Shown one piece after another: positions 1 to 13,040 of a stretch of 64,000 nt of DNA. Source of the DNA: Angiostrongylus vasorum (Eukaryota > Nematoda > Chromadorea > Rhabditida > Metastrongylidae); NCBI GenBank assembly GCA_018806985.1, contig JADANN010000144.1, forward strand, positions 186,001-250,000, written 5' to 3'. The notes below the pieces were generated by a model, which had not been told where the DNA came from, ran no database searches, and saw only the letters and a list, made by a program, of their open reading frames with translations. Every line of letters begins with the position of its first letter. The first letter of the stretch is position 1. A program made the position numbers and the translations under genes.

Positions 1-34
1 CCCTCAGGATTGATCAACGCCGAGAGCTTTATCC

Positions 35-45
<11 letters not shown>
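1..45 (+). mobile_element. SINE1 3' end, cut by the window edge
   Basis: GATTGATCAACGCCGAGAGC followed by TTTATCCTTTTTA is the tail of the family, as at 33050-33085. It runs straight into an ATT microsatellite, so the microsatellite probably grew from the SINE tail. Confidence 0.8.
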
Positions 46-95
<50 letters not shown>

Positions 96-143
96 CATAT
101 ACACATATACATGTACCTATATATGTGCATATTTATGTATATA

Positions 144-191
<48 letters not shown>

Positions 192-200
192 TAGTGTAAA
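38..200. repeat. ATT microsatellite followed by TA/TATG-rich tract
   Basis: About 19 ATT units (38-94) follow the SINE tail, then an impure tract of TATA, TATG and CATA units to about 200. Open frames here are low-complexity artefacts. Confidence 0.9.
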
Positions 201-1862
201 AGATCTCTTGGCAATTTTTTCAAGTTTTCTCCTTTTCGTTCTTCATATTTTAGCCATAAATACTCCCACATTCTTTGAGTGGAGTAATTCTCTTGCAGTT
301 TGTTTCCGTTGTTCTTTTCTGCACATTTAAACAAAGCAAATGCTAAAGGCGGGTTCGAAGCTTACCTGAGGTTCCGAGTTTCGGTAACAACTCTTCATCC
401 TTGTGGTGACGGTACAGTGGTTTCAAATCTGGGATAAAAACAATTTGATTGAATTCCCATTCCTAGCATTATATTTGAAAACAAAATTATTTAATTGCTA
501 GGCTAAATCCGATTGACATCCCTAACCTAATCTTCTATGATCTCAGATTTCTTAGAAATTATGTTATCCGACCAAATGTTTCTCACGGCTGACTGAGTTT
601 CTCATCGTTTTCAGTTGATGAATTGACAAAAGAAAAACAAATCGATGGTTGATTGAAGGATACAAATGAAATGTTTTCCCAATTCACATGATATGGTGAC
701 TGAATATTCATTGTGTAGGCGGTTCTACTTCACTGGTAGTTTTATAAATGAGCACATGAATGTTACGGTAGCCCGTCTTCGTCCTAAGATTTATGAATAA
801 CGTTAATCAGCCACTATTTTTTCTGGCGTTTAAAGGGTTAATCGGTTTCATCTAAGTCGAAGTTAAAACAACAAAAGAAAGAAGCTGGACTCCTAACTTT
901 TAATTTTCTTCACCCTCCTGTTTTCATCCTATACCTATAATTCCAACAGTAGCCTCACTAGATGTGTAGAATCAACGTTTGTATCAAATTGATTTTTATA
1001 TATTTTATACAAAAATCGTTAAGTGTTCTCCGCCTTGCGAAGTATTCTTTCTAGGAAATATTCTTTTCCACTTTCATTCACCTTATTGAATTTATCACAA
1101 AACCACGAAAAATACGCATCAGATAGCTCTGACCGTCAAAATTCCTGCAGGGACAGTGGATGGAGTTTGTAGGTCACATTCCGAAAGCATTTCACCAGGG
1201 GTCGTGCCACAATCCCTAGGATGCAGGTCCAGCCACTGTGTGCCAAACGACACCCAGATCCGCTGTAATGCAGTTTTCCCCGAAATCCCCCTAATCGATC
1301 TGAGAGTAGAAAGAATTGCAAAACTCTGGTTTCTTTGTGAAGAGAGCATTTTTTCTCTAGTGAACTGGATTCGTGCTTTTTTTTATAGCTGTTCTTTTCA
1401 GTGAATCGCATAAAACACCACCTTGTAAATAATTTAGTGTTTTACCGGTATAATAAGAGAATTACTTGCTTATTACATAAATTATCTATAATATTAAGTG
1501 TTCACAGAAGTTTTTATACGGGCTACCATGGCCAGTGATGACTGGCTACGCTCTGCCAATAGGCTCGAAGCGATCGGTGCTTCATCTTGAAGAAGAAGAG
1601 AAGAATGACATCTCCGTCATGTAGTTGACAGTTGCAACGAATCCTATCATGTCCAGTTTCATTAGATGAAAATTTCATGAAATCGCTTGAATCTGCTGCT
1701 TTCCAGTTCTTAATCGACTATCTTTAGTTTATGCTTTTAAAAAATCATTGGAAACAGTAGAGTAATAGTTTTGCTTTTTAAAACGATATGTATGACAGTT
1801 GTTCCTAACTAAAAGTGTATTTTTTGTAAAGTACTAAACATTACGTAGGTAGTAAATGCGAG
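201..1862. other. Intergenic, no supported gene
   Basis: AT-rich sequence. Overlapping open frames on both strands at 1119-1411 (up to 91 codons) stand out; the sequence around AACGACACCCAGATCCGC looks like a repeat relic, but I cannot name the family. Confidence 0.4.
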
Positions 1863-2232
1863 GCCCTCAACGGTTTACCGCGTCATCGTAGTTGAGGTGT
1901 TCCTGGGTGTGCTGCAGAGCGGGTGGATTCATCCTACCACCAGGATCTTCCATGCAGACAAGGAGTCCAGCGTTAGCATTAGGAAGCCCAGCTGAGAGTA
2001 AGCCACTTTCGTGGTATCAAACTGGTCTCTTGGTGGAAAATCTCACTCTCATCCATAAGGGCGGCGACCGCCAGTGGTGGTGACAACCTGAGGCAGACTC
2101 TAGCCAGGCTGTCCTCGGGATTCCAGGGAACTACAATAGCTAAAATCGGCAAAACTCCAAAAAAATGAAAATTATGCTGGGATCCGCATAACCTGTGAAG
2201 ACGGGCCATTCAAGTATCCAAGTAAGTAAGTA
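1863..2232 (+). mobile_element. Dispersed repeat family C, copy 1
   Basis: Shares order and wording with 27651-28014 and 62615-62980: CGGTTTACCGC.TCATC start, GGTATCAAACT, AAGGGCGGCGACCGC, GTGGTGGTGACAACCTG, GGCAAAACTCC, and a tail of CAAGTAAGTAAGTA. The (AAGT)n tail suggests a retroposed, RTE- or SINE-like element. No protein domain recognised. Confidence 0.7.
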
Positions 2233-2467
2233 TTAACGTGAGGAGTTCCTGTTTCCTGTACAGTAATTGCAAAGGGATTTTTTTGTTGTAAGGTTGCAAA
2301 AAAAAATAAGAGAATAAATCTCGCTAGTTTTTCTTTCCATCAACCACATATGCCGTAAATATGAGCACGAATGAAAAGTCGCGCTCCTTAAAAGCTGGCT
2401 AAATGATCGCTCTTTTTGTCAAAGGAGGGTAAGTGAAGAAGTAATGTACTTTAAAATATAAAAAAAA

Positions 2468-2733
2468 GCTGTCGGCGTTGTTCAATTCCTTAGGGATACG
2501 CCATGCATTCGACTTCATTAAGCATCGTTTGGAGGTTGACTGAATGCATATCTAGACTTTACAATGACTCGCGATGGCTTGCCGATGTATCGAGCCAGTG
2601 CTACTATACTCCCAGACAAGTCTGATACCAATTTGCCGACCCGGAGAGATGGAAGGCTTGGCGCGCCAGGGGAGCAGGAATCGATCCCATGTGTATTGCT
2701 CCTCCGACGACTGCGCAACAGGCGCCCTTGAAT
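2468..2733 (-). mobile_element. SINE1 copy
   Basis: Reverse of the family consensus: GTCGGCGTTGTTCAATTCC tail, CAGACAAGTCTGATACCAAT core, AATCGATCCCATGTG B box and CGACTGCGCAACAGGCGCCC head. Confidence 0.82.
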
Positions 2734-5103
2734 ACATAATATAATAGAATTCTGTTGTTCTTGGAATTCTGTTGTTCTTGCTTTGTTGTTAAGATTTTCA
2801 CAAAACGTTTAGAATTATAGTGAAACCTGAGCTTTCGCTGTCAGCAGTCTAAAGGAAACTCTGTTCGTCTCTCTTGCTTGCAGCAAATAGTGCAGTAGCC
2901 CAGCTTTTCGTTTGCAGCAATTCATAGAGAGGACATTTTCATTTTGCCATTTAGTTTACAAAGTCATTGTTTTTTTGTAAGTTTGAGAGATGACCAACGT
3001 GATGAACTGTACACTGAAGTCCAACTAACTGTCTGCTATCTGCATTCTAATATTATTCTGATATTATTCTGATATTGTTCTAACGAATTTCATAACTATT
3101 CAGAAACACCTTAATATTTTTTATGTTTACTTTACATTCAGATTGATTCGACATCACGAAAAATTTCGGATAAACCGTTGCTCACTTCCATACAACACAA
3201 GCCGTATCAGGGCAGGAAGCATCAGAACATTGCGACACGAAAAGCTTCATTGATGGCACAGAAGAGGTACGCTGTAGTCACAAAAGTAAAGATATCAGTA
3301 CATAGTGGTATCATTGGCGGTGATATCGGGATAAAGCTGTCATTAGCCCTTCGAAACTTTCATTTTTAGGCTTTTTTTTTTCCTGGAACAGTGTAGTTTC
3401 TTGCAAGTTTTTTCCTTCTTAGTTCTAAAAGTCCACTTTTCTTACAACGATTACCTTATCTATCTAGTTCCTAGCATAAGGAACTGTACGGATTTCTAGA
3501 TTTTCGATCTCTCGTGTGATATTGAGATAAGCATGAGTCCCTAAAGTGTAGTCGAGTTTTTCTTATTTTCATTCCTACAGAATGAATAGATTCTTTATAA
3601 CGCCTGCATCGCTTCTTTTTATGTTTTGCTTTGCAAGAAAGCTTAACAATGCTAATCTGTGAAACGTTGCACTTCATTTACAATTTGAATACTGTAGATT
3701 TCATACTGTGTAAGCACCGTATCTGCAATTGTAATTTTTCACCGACAATTGAATTTCGGCATACCATACCAAGCTGATATCGTTATCGATGAAATGAAAC
3801 AAGATGAGTCGAGGTTACAGTAAGCCGACCTCCATAGAAAGCTATGCCGTCGGACGGATCGGACAGTATGAAGCACAAACGGTCAGGACATAGACCGTCG
3901 ACGGTTATATTTTTATCTTCATCACTAAGTGGATGATGAAATCCTTGGCTGATGGCATGATGTGATGGTTTTTAACGATAATCCTATCACCGTACATTAT
4001 GATAATCAAGTAATTGGAAGAACTACACACATTTACTCCTCAATCAGCAGTGTGTTAGTACTCATAAGTTAAGGTGAACAGCGTGAGAGTGCATCTCAGC
4101 TTTTGCTTAGTACGTTGGACTAGAGGAGCAGCAACACTATCCATTTACCCATTTATAAGAGAAAGTGACATAGAGTAGAGTAAGAACATTTCATAGCGAA
4201 TTAAGCTTCGTCCATAGCCCTGAGTAGCACTTTTCTTTTGTCGAGCTTTAGATTTTCAATACAGTCTTTAGTTTTCCCCTTTTTCATTTCTAATTCCTCT
4301 TTTATTTCCGTTATACATCGAGACTTTCCTCGAAAGGTGTTTATTACACCTATTCAAATAATATGTGTAACGACTATCCATCATTTACGCATCTACGTCT
4401 ACGTTTCTTCTAGTCATCTAAAAAATGATTTCAAACTGAGCTACTCAACCATAATATGCACAATTAATGCATATCGATCGTTTCATGATCGCCATTTGAA
4501 TAACGATTGCGATACTCAAATGATCACTTCAGTTTAGAGTTAAAAAACTTTCTTTAGGGTTAAAAAACAATGTGCTGTTCCTTTTTTGAGCGATGGTTTA
4601 CAGAGTTTCCGAAATGGTTCTTGCAACCTCACCTGATTCACCTCTTTGAATGTTGGCCGAATGCATTCCGAATAGTTTAATTTCTGAACGCCATAAAATC
4701 AGATTTTCGCAAGGTTTCGATGAAGACCTTTTCTCAAGGAGGGCTTAAATTTTGCAAAACGGCAACATTTAGAAAGCTTTTGCAGCTAAAACATCCACAT
4801 AAAAACTTTCAAATTTTACATATTCAGACCTCATCCGTCATTCTTGTCCGTATATTGTCATATGGCTCTTTCTTTTTTTCATTTGCAGAATGCTCTTGCA
4901 TAGCTGGATTATATAACTGGACGGATAGCTGAAAGCTTTCCTGAAGCTGGAAATAGAGGGTGGAAGGGAGGGGGCGAGGATGATTGAAAGAGAGAGAGTG
5001 GGTGAGACAGCGCCAGGAATTTAAGAGATGGAGAGAATAAGTTGCAGAAAAAAAGAGGGAACGAATCACTGATGTGCCAAAGGCGCCGAAGAACTAAAAA
5101 TGT
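2734..5103. other. Intergenic, no supported gene
   Basis: AT-rich, only short open frames. A 17-bp unit (AATTCTGTTGTTCTTGG) is tandemly doubled at 2748-2781, and TGATATTATTC-type units repeat near 3045-3080. A GA-rich run lies at 4980-5010. Confidence 0.4.
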
Positions 5104-5341
5104 CTAGCAGTGAATAGAGAATAGCACTAATGATTTGCTGGTTAACCAAATCAAACGCTGTGTATTAACCACATCAGAATCCTTCAGTTTTTTCAGTTTC
5201 ATTTCGTCTGTATTCCTATTCCATTGCAAAAATCCACCACTGTCTTTGCCGGTCAGTTCCTTTAGCGCGTCATGGGTATTTGACTTAGGTAATAAGTTGT
5301 GTAATGAGTTCGTTCCAGACGTTAATATGCTTCTCAGGGTG
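5104..5341 (-). CDS. Candidate terminal exon, unknown product
   Basis: On the minus strand a TTTTTTCTTCAG acceptor precedes an open frame of about 78 codons ending at 5104. It contains hydrophilic, helix-like sequence (ALKELTGKDSGGFLQ; DEMKLKKLKDSDVV). I do not recognise a family. An opposite-strand frame is open over the same bases, which weakens the call. Confidence 0.2.
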
Positions 5342-5505
5342 CTGAAGAAAAAAGTCTGGGACTTTTTATTATTTTCACTCATTATAATTAGTTGTTCGAG
5401 TACAAGTTCTATGCATACATGTGTAATTACTTGTATAAATCTTCTCTATGTCCTTAGACATCGTGTTTACACGATTACAGTAACCACAATGGATGCAAAA
5501 AATAG

Positions 5506-5632
5506 AACATACATACATACATACATACATACATACACACATACATACATACATACATACATACATACACACGATATATATATATATATATGTATGTATG
5601 TATGTACATATATATGTATATATATAGACGCA
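5506..5632. repeat. CATA/TA/TATG microsatellite
   Basis: About 65 bases of CATA units, then TA units, then TATG units. CATA and TATG parts are complementary and can fold into a hairpin. Long open frames on both strands across it are artefacts. Confidence 0.9.
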
Positions 5633-5701
5633 CACGCAGATATTCAGCAATTTGAAAAGGGATATGAGACGGTGAAAGGGGGAAAGTCATGTTTTGATTA
5701 A

Positions 5702-6895
5702 AAACACTGCTCGTTGCACTTGCAGGCTATCTCATTTCGTTGTCGACCATATTTTCTCCTTGAGTCTACTAATAACATTACATAAAGTAGAAACTGACAT
5801 GAATGGATATAAGGATTGTGTGGTTGAATCTCCCTTGGATTTCTTTTTTTTTCTTCAACGCGAAAAGTGCAGAGGGTGACGGTTATGGTTATCAGATGTT
5901 TTTTTGGAAGATGATTTCATTCGATATGTTCAAATGATTCTTACTAGTCTAGTTTAGTAGCTGGTGGAAAACCGACGTCATGAAGGTAATGATGAAAGAA
6001 CACGTTCCGTACTTTGCACTAATGACGAATGCACAGTTATCATTTGTAGATGATCCACGAAACCGTGAGAAAAAAAGTGGTAACCGTCAGACAAAAACGA
6101 CTTCCGATTAGACAGTGAATACAAGCACAGATGAGAAAACATCCGTAGCCTCATATGTCATTGCACATCTGCAACGGAGTCACTCCGGTTGACAAAAATC
6201 TACTCCTTGCTTCTTTCTAGAAACAAAATTCTTCAAATACAGTCGAAGATGAGGTCGTTCTGGAATCCGGTTGCTACTTCGTAGAAGTTTATTGCAGAAC
6301 GTAATCTAATCCATGTTCATCACCCCTTAATTCATCAAGTGTATTCTGCTGAATTTCTTAAGAAAACTGAGCGCTTATGAATGGTTGTCGTCCTGTTGTG
6401 CTTCATATTACTCTTCTCGTTTTAATTAACGTATAGGTTTCAAAAGAGTACAGTAGAGTAAATCTCGAACTTATGCCAAGTGTATTAACATAAGGTTAAG
6501 ATGAAGTTCATCTGTACTTTGTCTAAAAACAATAAACAACGTTTTGTACCGACAATGATGATGTTCAGTTCATGAACAGCCGTAGTTTTGCTTCGTTTCT
6601 GCAGTCGTTCAGTCTTCACTGTCTTCACTCTCCTTTTCCATTCCTTGTCATAGAATCTCTTCTTACGTTAAATTTGAGGATATTTCATATAACAATGTGC
6701 GTCATTTGTTGAGTTGAGGCGGACTTTGGAGTCTATGACCACACAGGCATGAATTACCTGCCATCATTTTCGCCTAATGTGACCTTGGATATCAAGTCCA
6801 CGAAACCGATCCTCCTTGGACTTTAATGTACATAACCTATCCGACTGAAATGAACTCCGCTAATGCCTGAATATATAGAATCTGTCTGTGAAAGC
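5702..6895. other. Intergenic, no supported gene
   Basis: AT-rich DNA without splice-bounded open frames or repeats that I can match elsewhere in the window. Confidence 0.4.
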
Positions 6896-7100
6896 TGTAC
6901 ACCCGTGCGGTGTTGTCCCTTCGCCGCGTAGCTGCATCGCACCGCGACACCGCAAGCGCCGCGCGATGTAGCGTCTGCGCAGTTTGAGCGATGTCGCGCT
7001 GCCGTTTGGCGACTATAGTGTCTGTCGTGATGTCCGTCGACGTAACGACTTATGACGACACCGAAAGTGCAGTACGTCCGTTACCGTCCGTCTATCCATT
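6896..7100. promoter_or_regulatory. CpG-dense block, possible promoter or first-exon region
   Basis: GTGCGGTG...CGCCGCGTAG...CACCGCGACACCGC...GCGCCGCGCGATG is far richer in CpG than any other part of the window except 42.5-43.4 kb. GCGATGT recurs at 6963 and 6989. On the minus strand a short frame with ATG at 7234 (MVDEEKEKKQGRQ) lies beside it. Promoter function is a guess. Confidence 0.25.
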
Positions 7101-7239
7101 CGTCTGCACTCCTGTGTAATTGTTCCCCAGCAAGTGAGCTGCAGTAGTCGGAAGCTGCAAAGTCGTTCCTGCTGAGCGAAGCTTATAAACAACGCCTGTC
7201 TCCCTTGCTTTTTTTCCTTTTCTTCATCCACCATTTCGT

Positions 7240-8215
7240 CACACTCGAGTTAGTTGGGGTCATGTGATGTGCTTTTACTTCCTTCATTTCTGCTCATTTC
7301 TGCCTTCCCTGTTAAAATGAAGTGGGGGCTTTTTGGGTTCTCACCGATTTTACAGAGTTTCTTCTTTTACGCTCTTTTTTAAATCCCGTTACCATCGTCT
7401 AGTTTTCTGGTCTCAATTCATAAAGGACACCTTCCTCTATCTAAATTGGTTTTATTGATTTCTGTCTTTGTAGGAAATTATGAAAGTCCGAAAAAGGCGA
7501 ACTACTTTCAATTATTTAATTAGCTATTGTTTGTTATTATGAATTTCAAACTGCTCTAATCTTGTTCTGTAGTTTCATTTTTGTCGTAGGCCTACCACAA
7601 ACTTTGTAATCAGTCATGGTTTTAATGCGATTTGGTGATCGGTTTAACACAACCGATTTGTACCCGGAAATAAACATCATTTATCAACCTCGTATAAGCT
7701 TATCGAAGAAAGAATACATATTGATTTCTCATGCCGAAATTAAAGAAAGGTCGGTTTTGAAATGTTGTTACAACTGATTTGTATTGCAACAGAATAGAAC
7801 TCTTTTACACTTCTCTATGTTGTGCTATTTTTAACACCAGTTCAAACATGATAAGGTTTTTTTCTGTTTACAGAAGTGATTTTCCCTTTAAAATAGCAAA
7901 AAAATTAGAGAAAATAAAGTGTAAAGTGAAAAAAATTGGAGAAAATAAGATGCTAGTTATTTAGGAAATAGGGAAAATGAAATACTAATCAGATGGACGT
8001 TTCATGCGGGATATTTGTTGCTTAGCATTCCAACGTTCACATATCCCTCAACTATTTTCCATGGGATATTTTTTTGTTTGACGAAAGAAGAGCACATCTC
8101 TCAAAATGCTTTTTTCTCAGTCAGTTTTTGCTGTCATAGCAAAAAAATAGGTTTATGTTGTTTTACTTTTATGAATTCAAATCAGGTTATACTTTAGCGG
8201 AATAAACTAGTAGTG
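7240..8215. other. Intergenic, no supported gene
   Basis: Strongly AT-rich; A- and T-runs, no recognisable coding sequence. The fossil mariner begins at its right edge. Confidence 0.4.
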
Positions 8216-9235
8216 TCGTCTAAGCATAAGAACATGGAATCGCTTTCAAACACCCACCATGGATGGTTTGAGAAGTTCCGTGCCAAACAAGCGATTTTTT
8301 TATGTTAGGAAGGTCATGGACATATATTTGAAGTTGATGACGACCATCTGAGAGCGACAAGCGAAGCTGACCTTGGAAAACTACTCGAGCTGTTACAGAA
8401 GAACTCAATGATGTTAACCATAGAGAAAGTTGAAAACGCCTCTCAGAAGTTCACAGCAACCATCTGAAAAGTGCAGAGGAACTTAATGTTAACTAATCAG
8501 CATTCACTCATCATTTATAATGCATTGTTAAAGTTTAAAAAAAAGCTCTGTAAACTGAAGGAACTGCAATGAGGTCGTTATTAAGAATTATAATTTGTTC
8601 TCATTTTACGCAAAATAAACAATCTTATTTATTCGGCACAGTTGCTGGGCCGAGTTTAAGCTGAGAAACGCTTCCCGAAAATAAACCACGAAGAGGAAAG
8701 TTTTTTCTGAAACTCTGATGGTCTGAAACCGGACTAATCTATCACAACAGTCTGAGTTCTAGCCAGTCGATTACAACAAGGAAATGCTGACTGGCATGAA
8801 ATTGATGAATCGAGCTAAAAGCTGGAGTCTATACGTATCGAGCCGTATTCAGTAGGAAATTCTCAGTCCTCTTACGATACGACACGTTCGTCCGCATGTT
8901 GCAGAGTAGACAAGGCAGAAGTTGTCCGAGTTATATTGCGACACTCGTACCTCACCCTCTCATCTTACCTCTCACCAACTGACTACCGCTTTTTTAAGTG
9001 TTTTGTAAACAGCATCTCAGAAAAAGATCTTCAATAACCCTGAATCACTTTTGAAAATACCTTTACTGTTTTCAGAGTTATAGAATCTGATTCTACCGAA
9101 ATGAAGAGCATTTGGTATCTTTGGCAAGAATATGTAGATTCTAATGGTTCGTTCTATCACTAAGGATATGTGTAGATCAACTATAGAATTTAAAAGTTGG
9201 CACTCCAAATCCTTCAGAGCTTTTGCGTCTACTTA
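8216..9235 (+). pseudogene. Fossil mariner transposase, a second and older lineage
   Basis: Pieces of a mariner transposase appear in order across three plus-strand frames. At 8255-8290 is WFEKFRAK, at 8330-8350 VDDDHLR, then a TTRAVTEELN-like helix-turn-helix segment. Near 8640-8760 are ETLPENKP and WWSETGLIYHNSL, matching the region around the first catalytic Asp. Near 8970-9000 is SPTDYRFFK, the third-Asp box, and near 9120-9160 WQEYVDSNGSFY, the usual C-terminal block. The order and spacing fit the family's roughly 345 codons, but stops and frameshifts are many and no terminal inverted repeats are evident. It is clearly more decayed than the bandit-like copy at 20184. Confidence 0.65.
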
Positions 9236-10290
9236 ATCATAAATTTTCTCCAAACTTTTCCAAATGAACAGATGGGCACACCACTATTATCAGTAACCGT
9301 TGTCAATTTCTTAGGTGGTGTAGTGGAAGTATGGTACAATGCCATGAACTGATCTCGAGATGTCTCTAATGGGATGTTTCTAGTCCCTTGAGGAAGCGAA
9401 TTCTAGTCGCTTAAGGAAACGAGCATAATTTACTATATTTAATGGAACAGTAAAGTTTTGAAGTTGGATTAATTCTTTGTTGGAAAAACAGCTTCATTTT
9501 TTTTCACCGCTCTACCTTATAATTGTTATAGTTTGTATCAACTGTGTACTTTGTCAACTTCTACTTTTCCTTCCATCTCAACCTCGCGTCGTCATGGTTC
9601 CCTAGTGAGCTTCATTCGTTCAGTGAACGTGAGATGCATCACTCTTTTTTTATGGGGCTGTTTTTTCTACTGTTTCTGACGAAAAGTACCCACAGGAAAC
9701 TAACTTAGGCTTTTATGGCATAGATTTATTCTCAATTGGTCTTTTGGCCAGAAATTCCGAACTCCTAATGGAGCTGGGGAAATCGTGCAGGAGATGAAGT
9801 CTCAATTGTGCATACGGTTTTAGACATGCATGAACATTGCTTCTGTCTTTAAGACTCGATAGTAAAAGCATTGAATCAGTGAAACTTTACGTTAGTAATA
9901 ACAGCGAAATTCAAGTAAAATAATTGTTATAGGCAAACAGACCTTTACACTAACCTCCTACTGGCTTATCAATGGAAAAGTAAACATTGGTGATAGTCAT
10001 AGACATCTCTATGGTTAGGGAGAATTACCATAACAGTACGACGGCGGAAAAGGTGCTTAACTGACTCAAACAACGACGAAATCATGCAGCCTTTCGCGAT
10101 CTTTTCGTACAAGCTTCAAATTCTTCATGTTTCATTGCTTCGCCTTCAGTTTCGAAATTCGAGACAACAGTCATCTCACTTCCAATGTGCCTCATTGTTA
10201 TCCTCTACCTCTCAGTAGATTTCTAGAATTCTTTCCACTCTATGTTTTCCCCTTCCAATGATCCGATTAGAAACTTCTACAAAGTTTCTG

Positions 10291-10292
<2 letters not shown>
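9236..10292. other. Intergenic, no supported gene
   Basis: Ordinary AT-rich sequence. CTAGTCCCTTGAGGAAGCGA-type units are imperfectly doubled near 9390-9425. Confidence 0.4.

Positions 10293-10351
<59 letters not shown>
10293..10351. repeat. (AT)29 microsatellite
   Basis: An uninterrupted run of AT units about 59 bases long. Confidence 0.95.
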
Positions 10352-10353
<2 letters not shown>

Positions 10354-10775
10354 TCTCTACCGTATACTCCAAAGAGTTAGAGTAACTGCTGAGACAATAG
10401 GTTCGGTCCCACCCAAAACTATTTAGGTGAATTTAAGATAATCTCAGATGCGGATGATAGAAAGCACATATATTAAACTAACAAAAAACTGCATGCATTG
10501 CTTGTTAATATTCTGGTGTCTTTCATGGTTTTGACATCGCTGACATTTTGATACGTGGGTTGGATCGCGTGAAAATATTAGCCTTTTTTTCATGACGTCA
10601 CCTTTTGCAGACTGATAGACACACAGCTGCTTGCACAATCTTATTGCATCCCCTTGTTTTGCGGAGAAGCTGAGCTGATCTTTAGTCTGTTTGGCAGTGA
10701 CGGCGGCGGCAACGACGGCTGTGGTAGTGATGTCTGGATATTGTAACTTTTATCTACTGCCTATTCGTTTTTTTA

Positions 10776-10915
10776 TTTCAGGGTATCATATGAAATATAA
10801 CGACAATTATGCTGAGATATGAGCAAACTCGGAACCTCAATTGGGCTTTGAACCCGCGATATCAATTTCCAGTTATATTTCACATAATATCCTGCCGTGA
10901 TAAAAAGAATAGGTA
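10776..10915. mobile_element. SINE2 fragments in inverted arrangement
   Basis: The left half (CAGGGTATCATATGAAATAT... GCTGAGATATGAGCAAACTC) is the family 3' end in minus orientation. The right half (TATTTCACATAATATCCTGC, then AATAGGTAGTAAATAAA) is the same end in plus orientation, forming a small foldback. Confidence 0.65.
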
Positions 10916-13040
10916 GTAAATAAAGGTTACATCATTGTGATTACGAATGCAGCTTCAGCTTAACTGGATTTAATGCCGACATAGCACGTGAGCTCCCGGC
11001 ATGGGTATCTGTCTGGATGCTTTTGCAGCTCTCATGAGTAGGCGGCGACAGAAAGATGCTGAGTGCCTGCCTGATGTTTGATGCCTAGCCGACCGAGACC
11101 AGACAACGATTGCAATAGTGCTTGACTCTGCTGAAAACATGTTTTTAGTTTTGTTCATGTTTCACTGCGTATCACAACATCACTTGACAGAACTCGTTTA
11201 GCAAGTCGTTTTTTTATTCGGGTGCCTTACTACTTTTTGCTTCCCAATTTTTCTCGAAGTAACCATCTCTGCTCTGTTTGAGCAGCTGTAACTAAACAGT
11301 TTGATCAATTTTAGACTAAGCAATGTAAATATAAATCATAGCGAAGTGTTAATATAGTCTTCTATGCGCACTCTACTTCAATGGCTATGTTCGGCGAGCT
11401 ACTCACTAGTTTGGTGACCTCTCACAAGTACCTCGTATAGGAATTGCTTAGCTTTTAGGGTTCCACGAATCCGTAGAGGTAACTAGAAAACTCTGGTCAC
11501 CACATGCAACGGGGACTAATGGAGAAGGGATTCCAACGAAACATTTGAGTACATAACTAGCAGCTTATTGCCGCAATGCTACATTTATCGCTGACTGCCG
11601 AATATAGCCTGCTATCCATAGTGAAATTAACTATAAAATCCGTTTATTTCATAGAATTTCAGAAATGTGCTTTACGCTGCCAACGATTCTAATCGTTGTC
11701 GGATCTGTGCCGATGCATTTCTTATGTGTTTCATTCGATTAATGAACTCTGTTACAGCAAATCTTTTTCTATCTGAGCGCTGAACTGAAGCCTTTTAAAA
11801 CAATGGTCGAAATTTTCCGCTTTTGGTTTTCCTTGACTTTGCAGTAACTGAGGGTACCAACGGTAGGTAATGTGGGTGATATCGTACTGTTCTACACTTT
11901 TTGACTTTTATTCCGTTCCCTTACTGATTTCATAAATTCTTTGAAACAAAAAAATTATACTTGCAAACCATATTTGTAAACCTGCAGGCATCTATAGTTA
12001 CCAATGAAGTCTAGTAAGAACCTCCAACTATTTTTCGGTGCTCCTAGATTGTACTTTTTCACAAATCCTTATGTCGAAGGGTATTGTATGGCATTCTTAG
12101 CTGAACAAGACACTGTCCTGATACTGACTGTGGTGTGTACAGGGAGCTGGATAATGTTTCTCTTTGTGTGAAACCATTTCGTTATAATCTGGCCCAGGTT
12201 CTCGGGAAAAACTGTTTAGTCTTGATCTTGTTCGAGGCATTACATGGTATATGTTGATTCAGAATGTGTTTGATGTAAATCTATAGATTTCATTAGTCCC
12301 TTTTTGAGAGCACAATGAGTTATTTCTATAAATGCGGAATGAAAAAACGGCTAAAAAGCCTTTTTGAGGGCCAAAAGCAACCGCTCCGTTCATTAATGAT
12401 GGTGATGTTCCCTTCATCATCATGATTTTTGGTTTAAGAGTCAAGTGGAGTTATCTTCTTTTTCTGCCTCTCAATTTCATCATGTTCTTTTTAATGGTTT
12501 TTAAATTATACCTCTTAATTGGCTTCATTTTTCAAGAGTTATAGACAAATGGAAAATTTCCTAAGGAGTGAATTACTCGTAATCACGGCGTAACTATTCA
12601 TGTAATTTATTCCTTTAAGAAATGTTACAGTTTTCCCAATCAAACCCTGAATGTGGTTAGTTCAAAATTTTCGAGGTCTAGCCCATGATAATCGACCAGA
12701 ACCCCTCGGTCCACCAAATTCCAAGTGTTCAGCAATGCTATATGCAGTTTTTCCACTCCGTTATCTTAAAAGCTATTTTCTGTGTTTCTATTAGAATATG
12801 CACTTCACTGAAGTAATCGCTGAGTTCCATTTATATGATGAAAGGATATGAAGAGGTGTCCATACAGTTGTGGATGTGCATGTTTCCTGAAAATTGCTCC
12901 ACGTCAAAGCCATGTGCTTTAACAAGACAAGATATGGGTAAGTGGTTAGAAGAGAACAAACTTCACGGACTGCTTTAAGAAGTGTTCATCTTTGTGTAGA
13001 AGGTCCTCAACGATTTTGGGAAAGCTCTGCTCCATGACTA
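10916..13040. other. Intergenic, no supported gene
   Basis: AT-rich. Short open frames at 10970-11158 and 12259-12444 on the minus strand show no domain or convincing splice context. Confidence 0.35.

Noticed and set aside
10..334. Open frames of 79-106 codons on both strands at the left edge
   Set aside because: They arise from ATT and TA microsatellites and have Ile/Tyr-only composition.
5135..5701. 188-codon plus-strand frame
   Set aside because: Its second half is a CATA/TATA microsatellite and the first half is T-rich without motifs.
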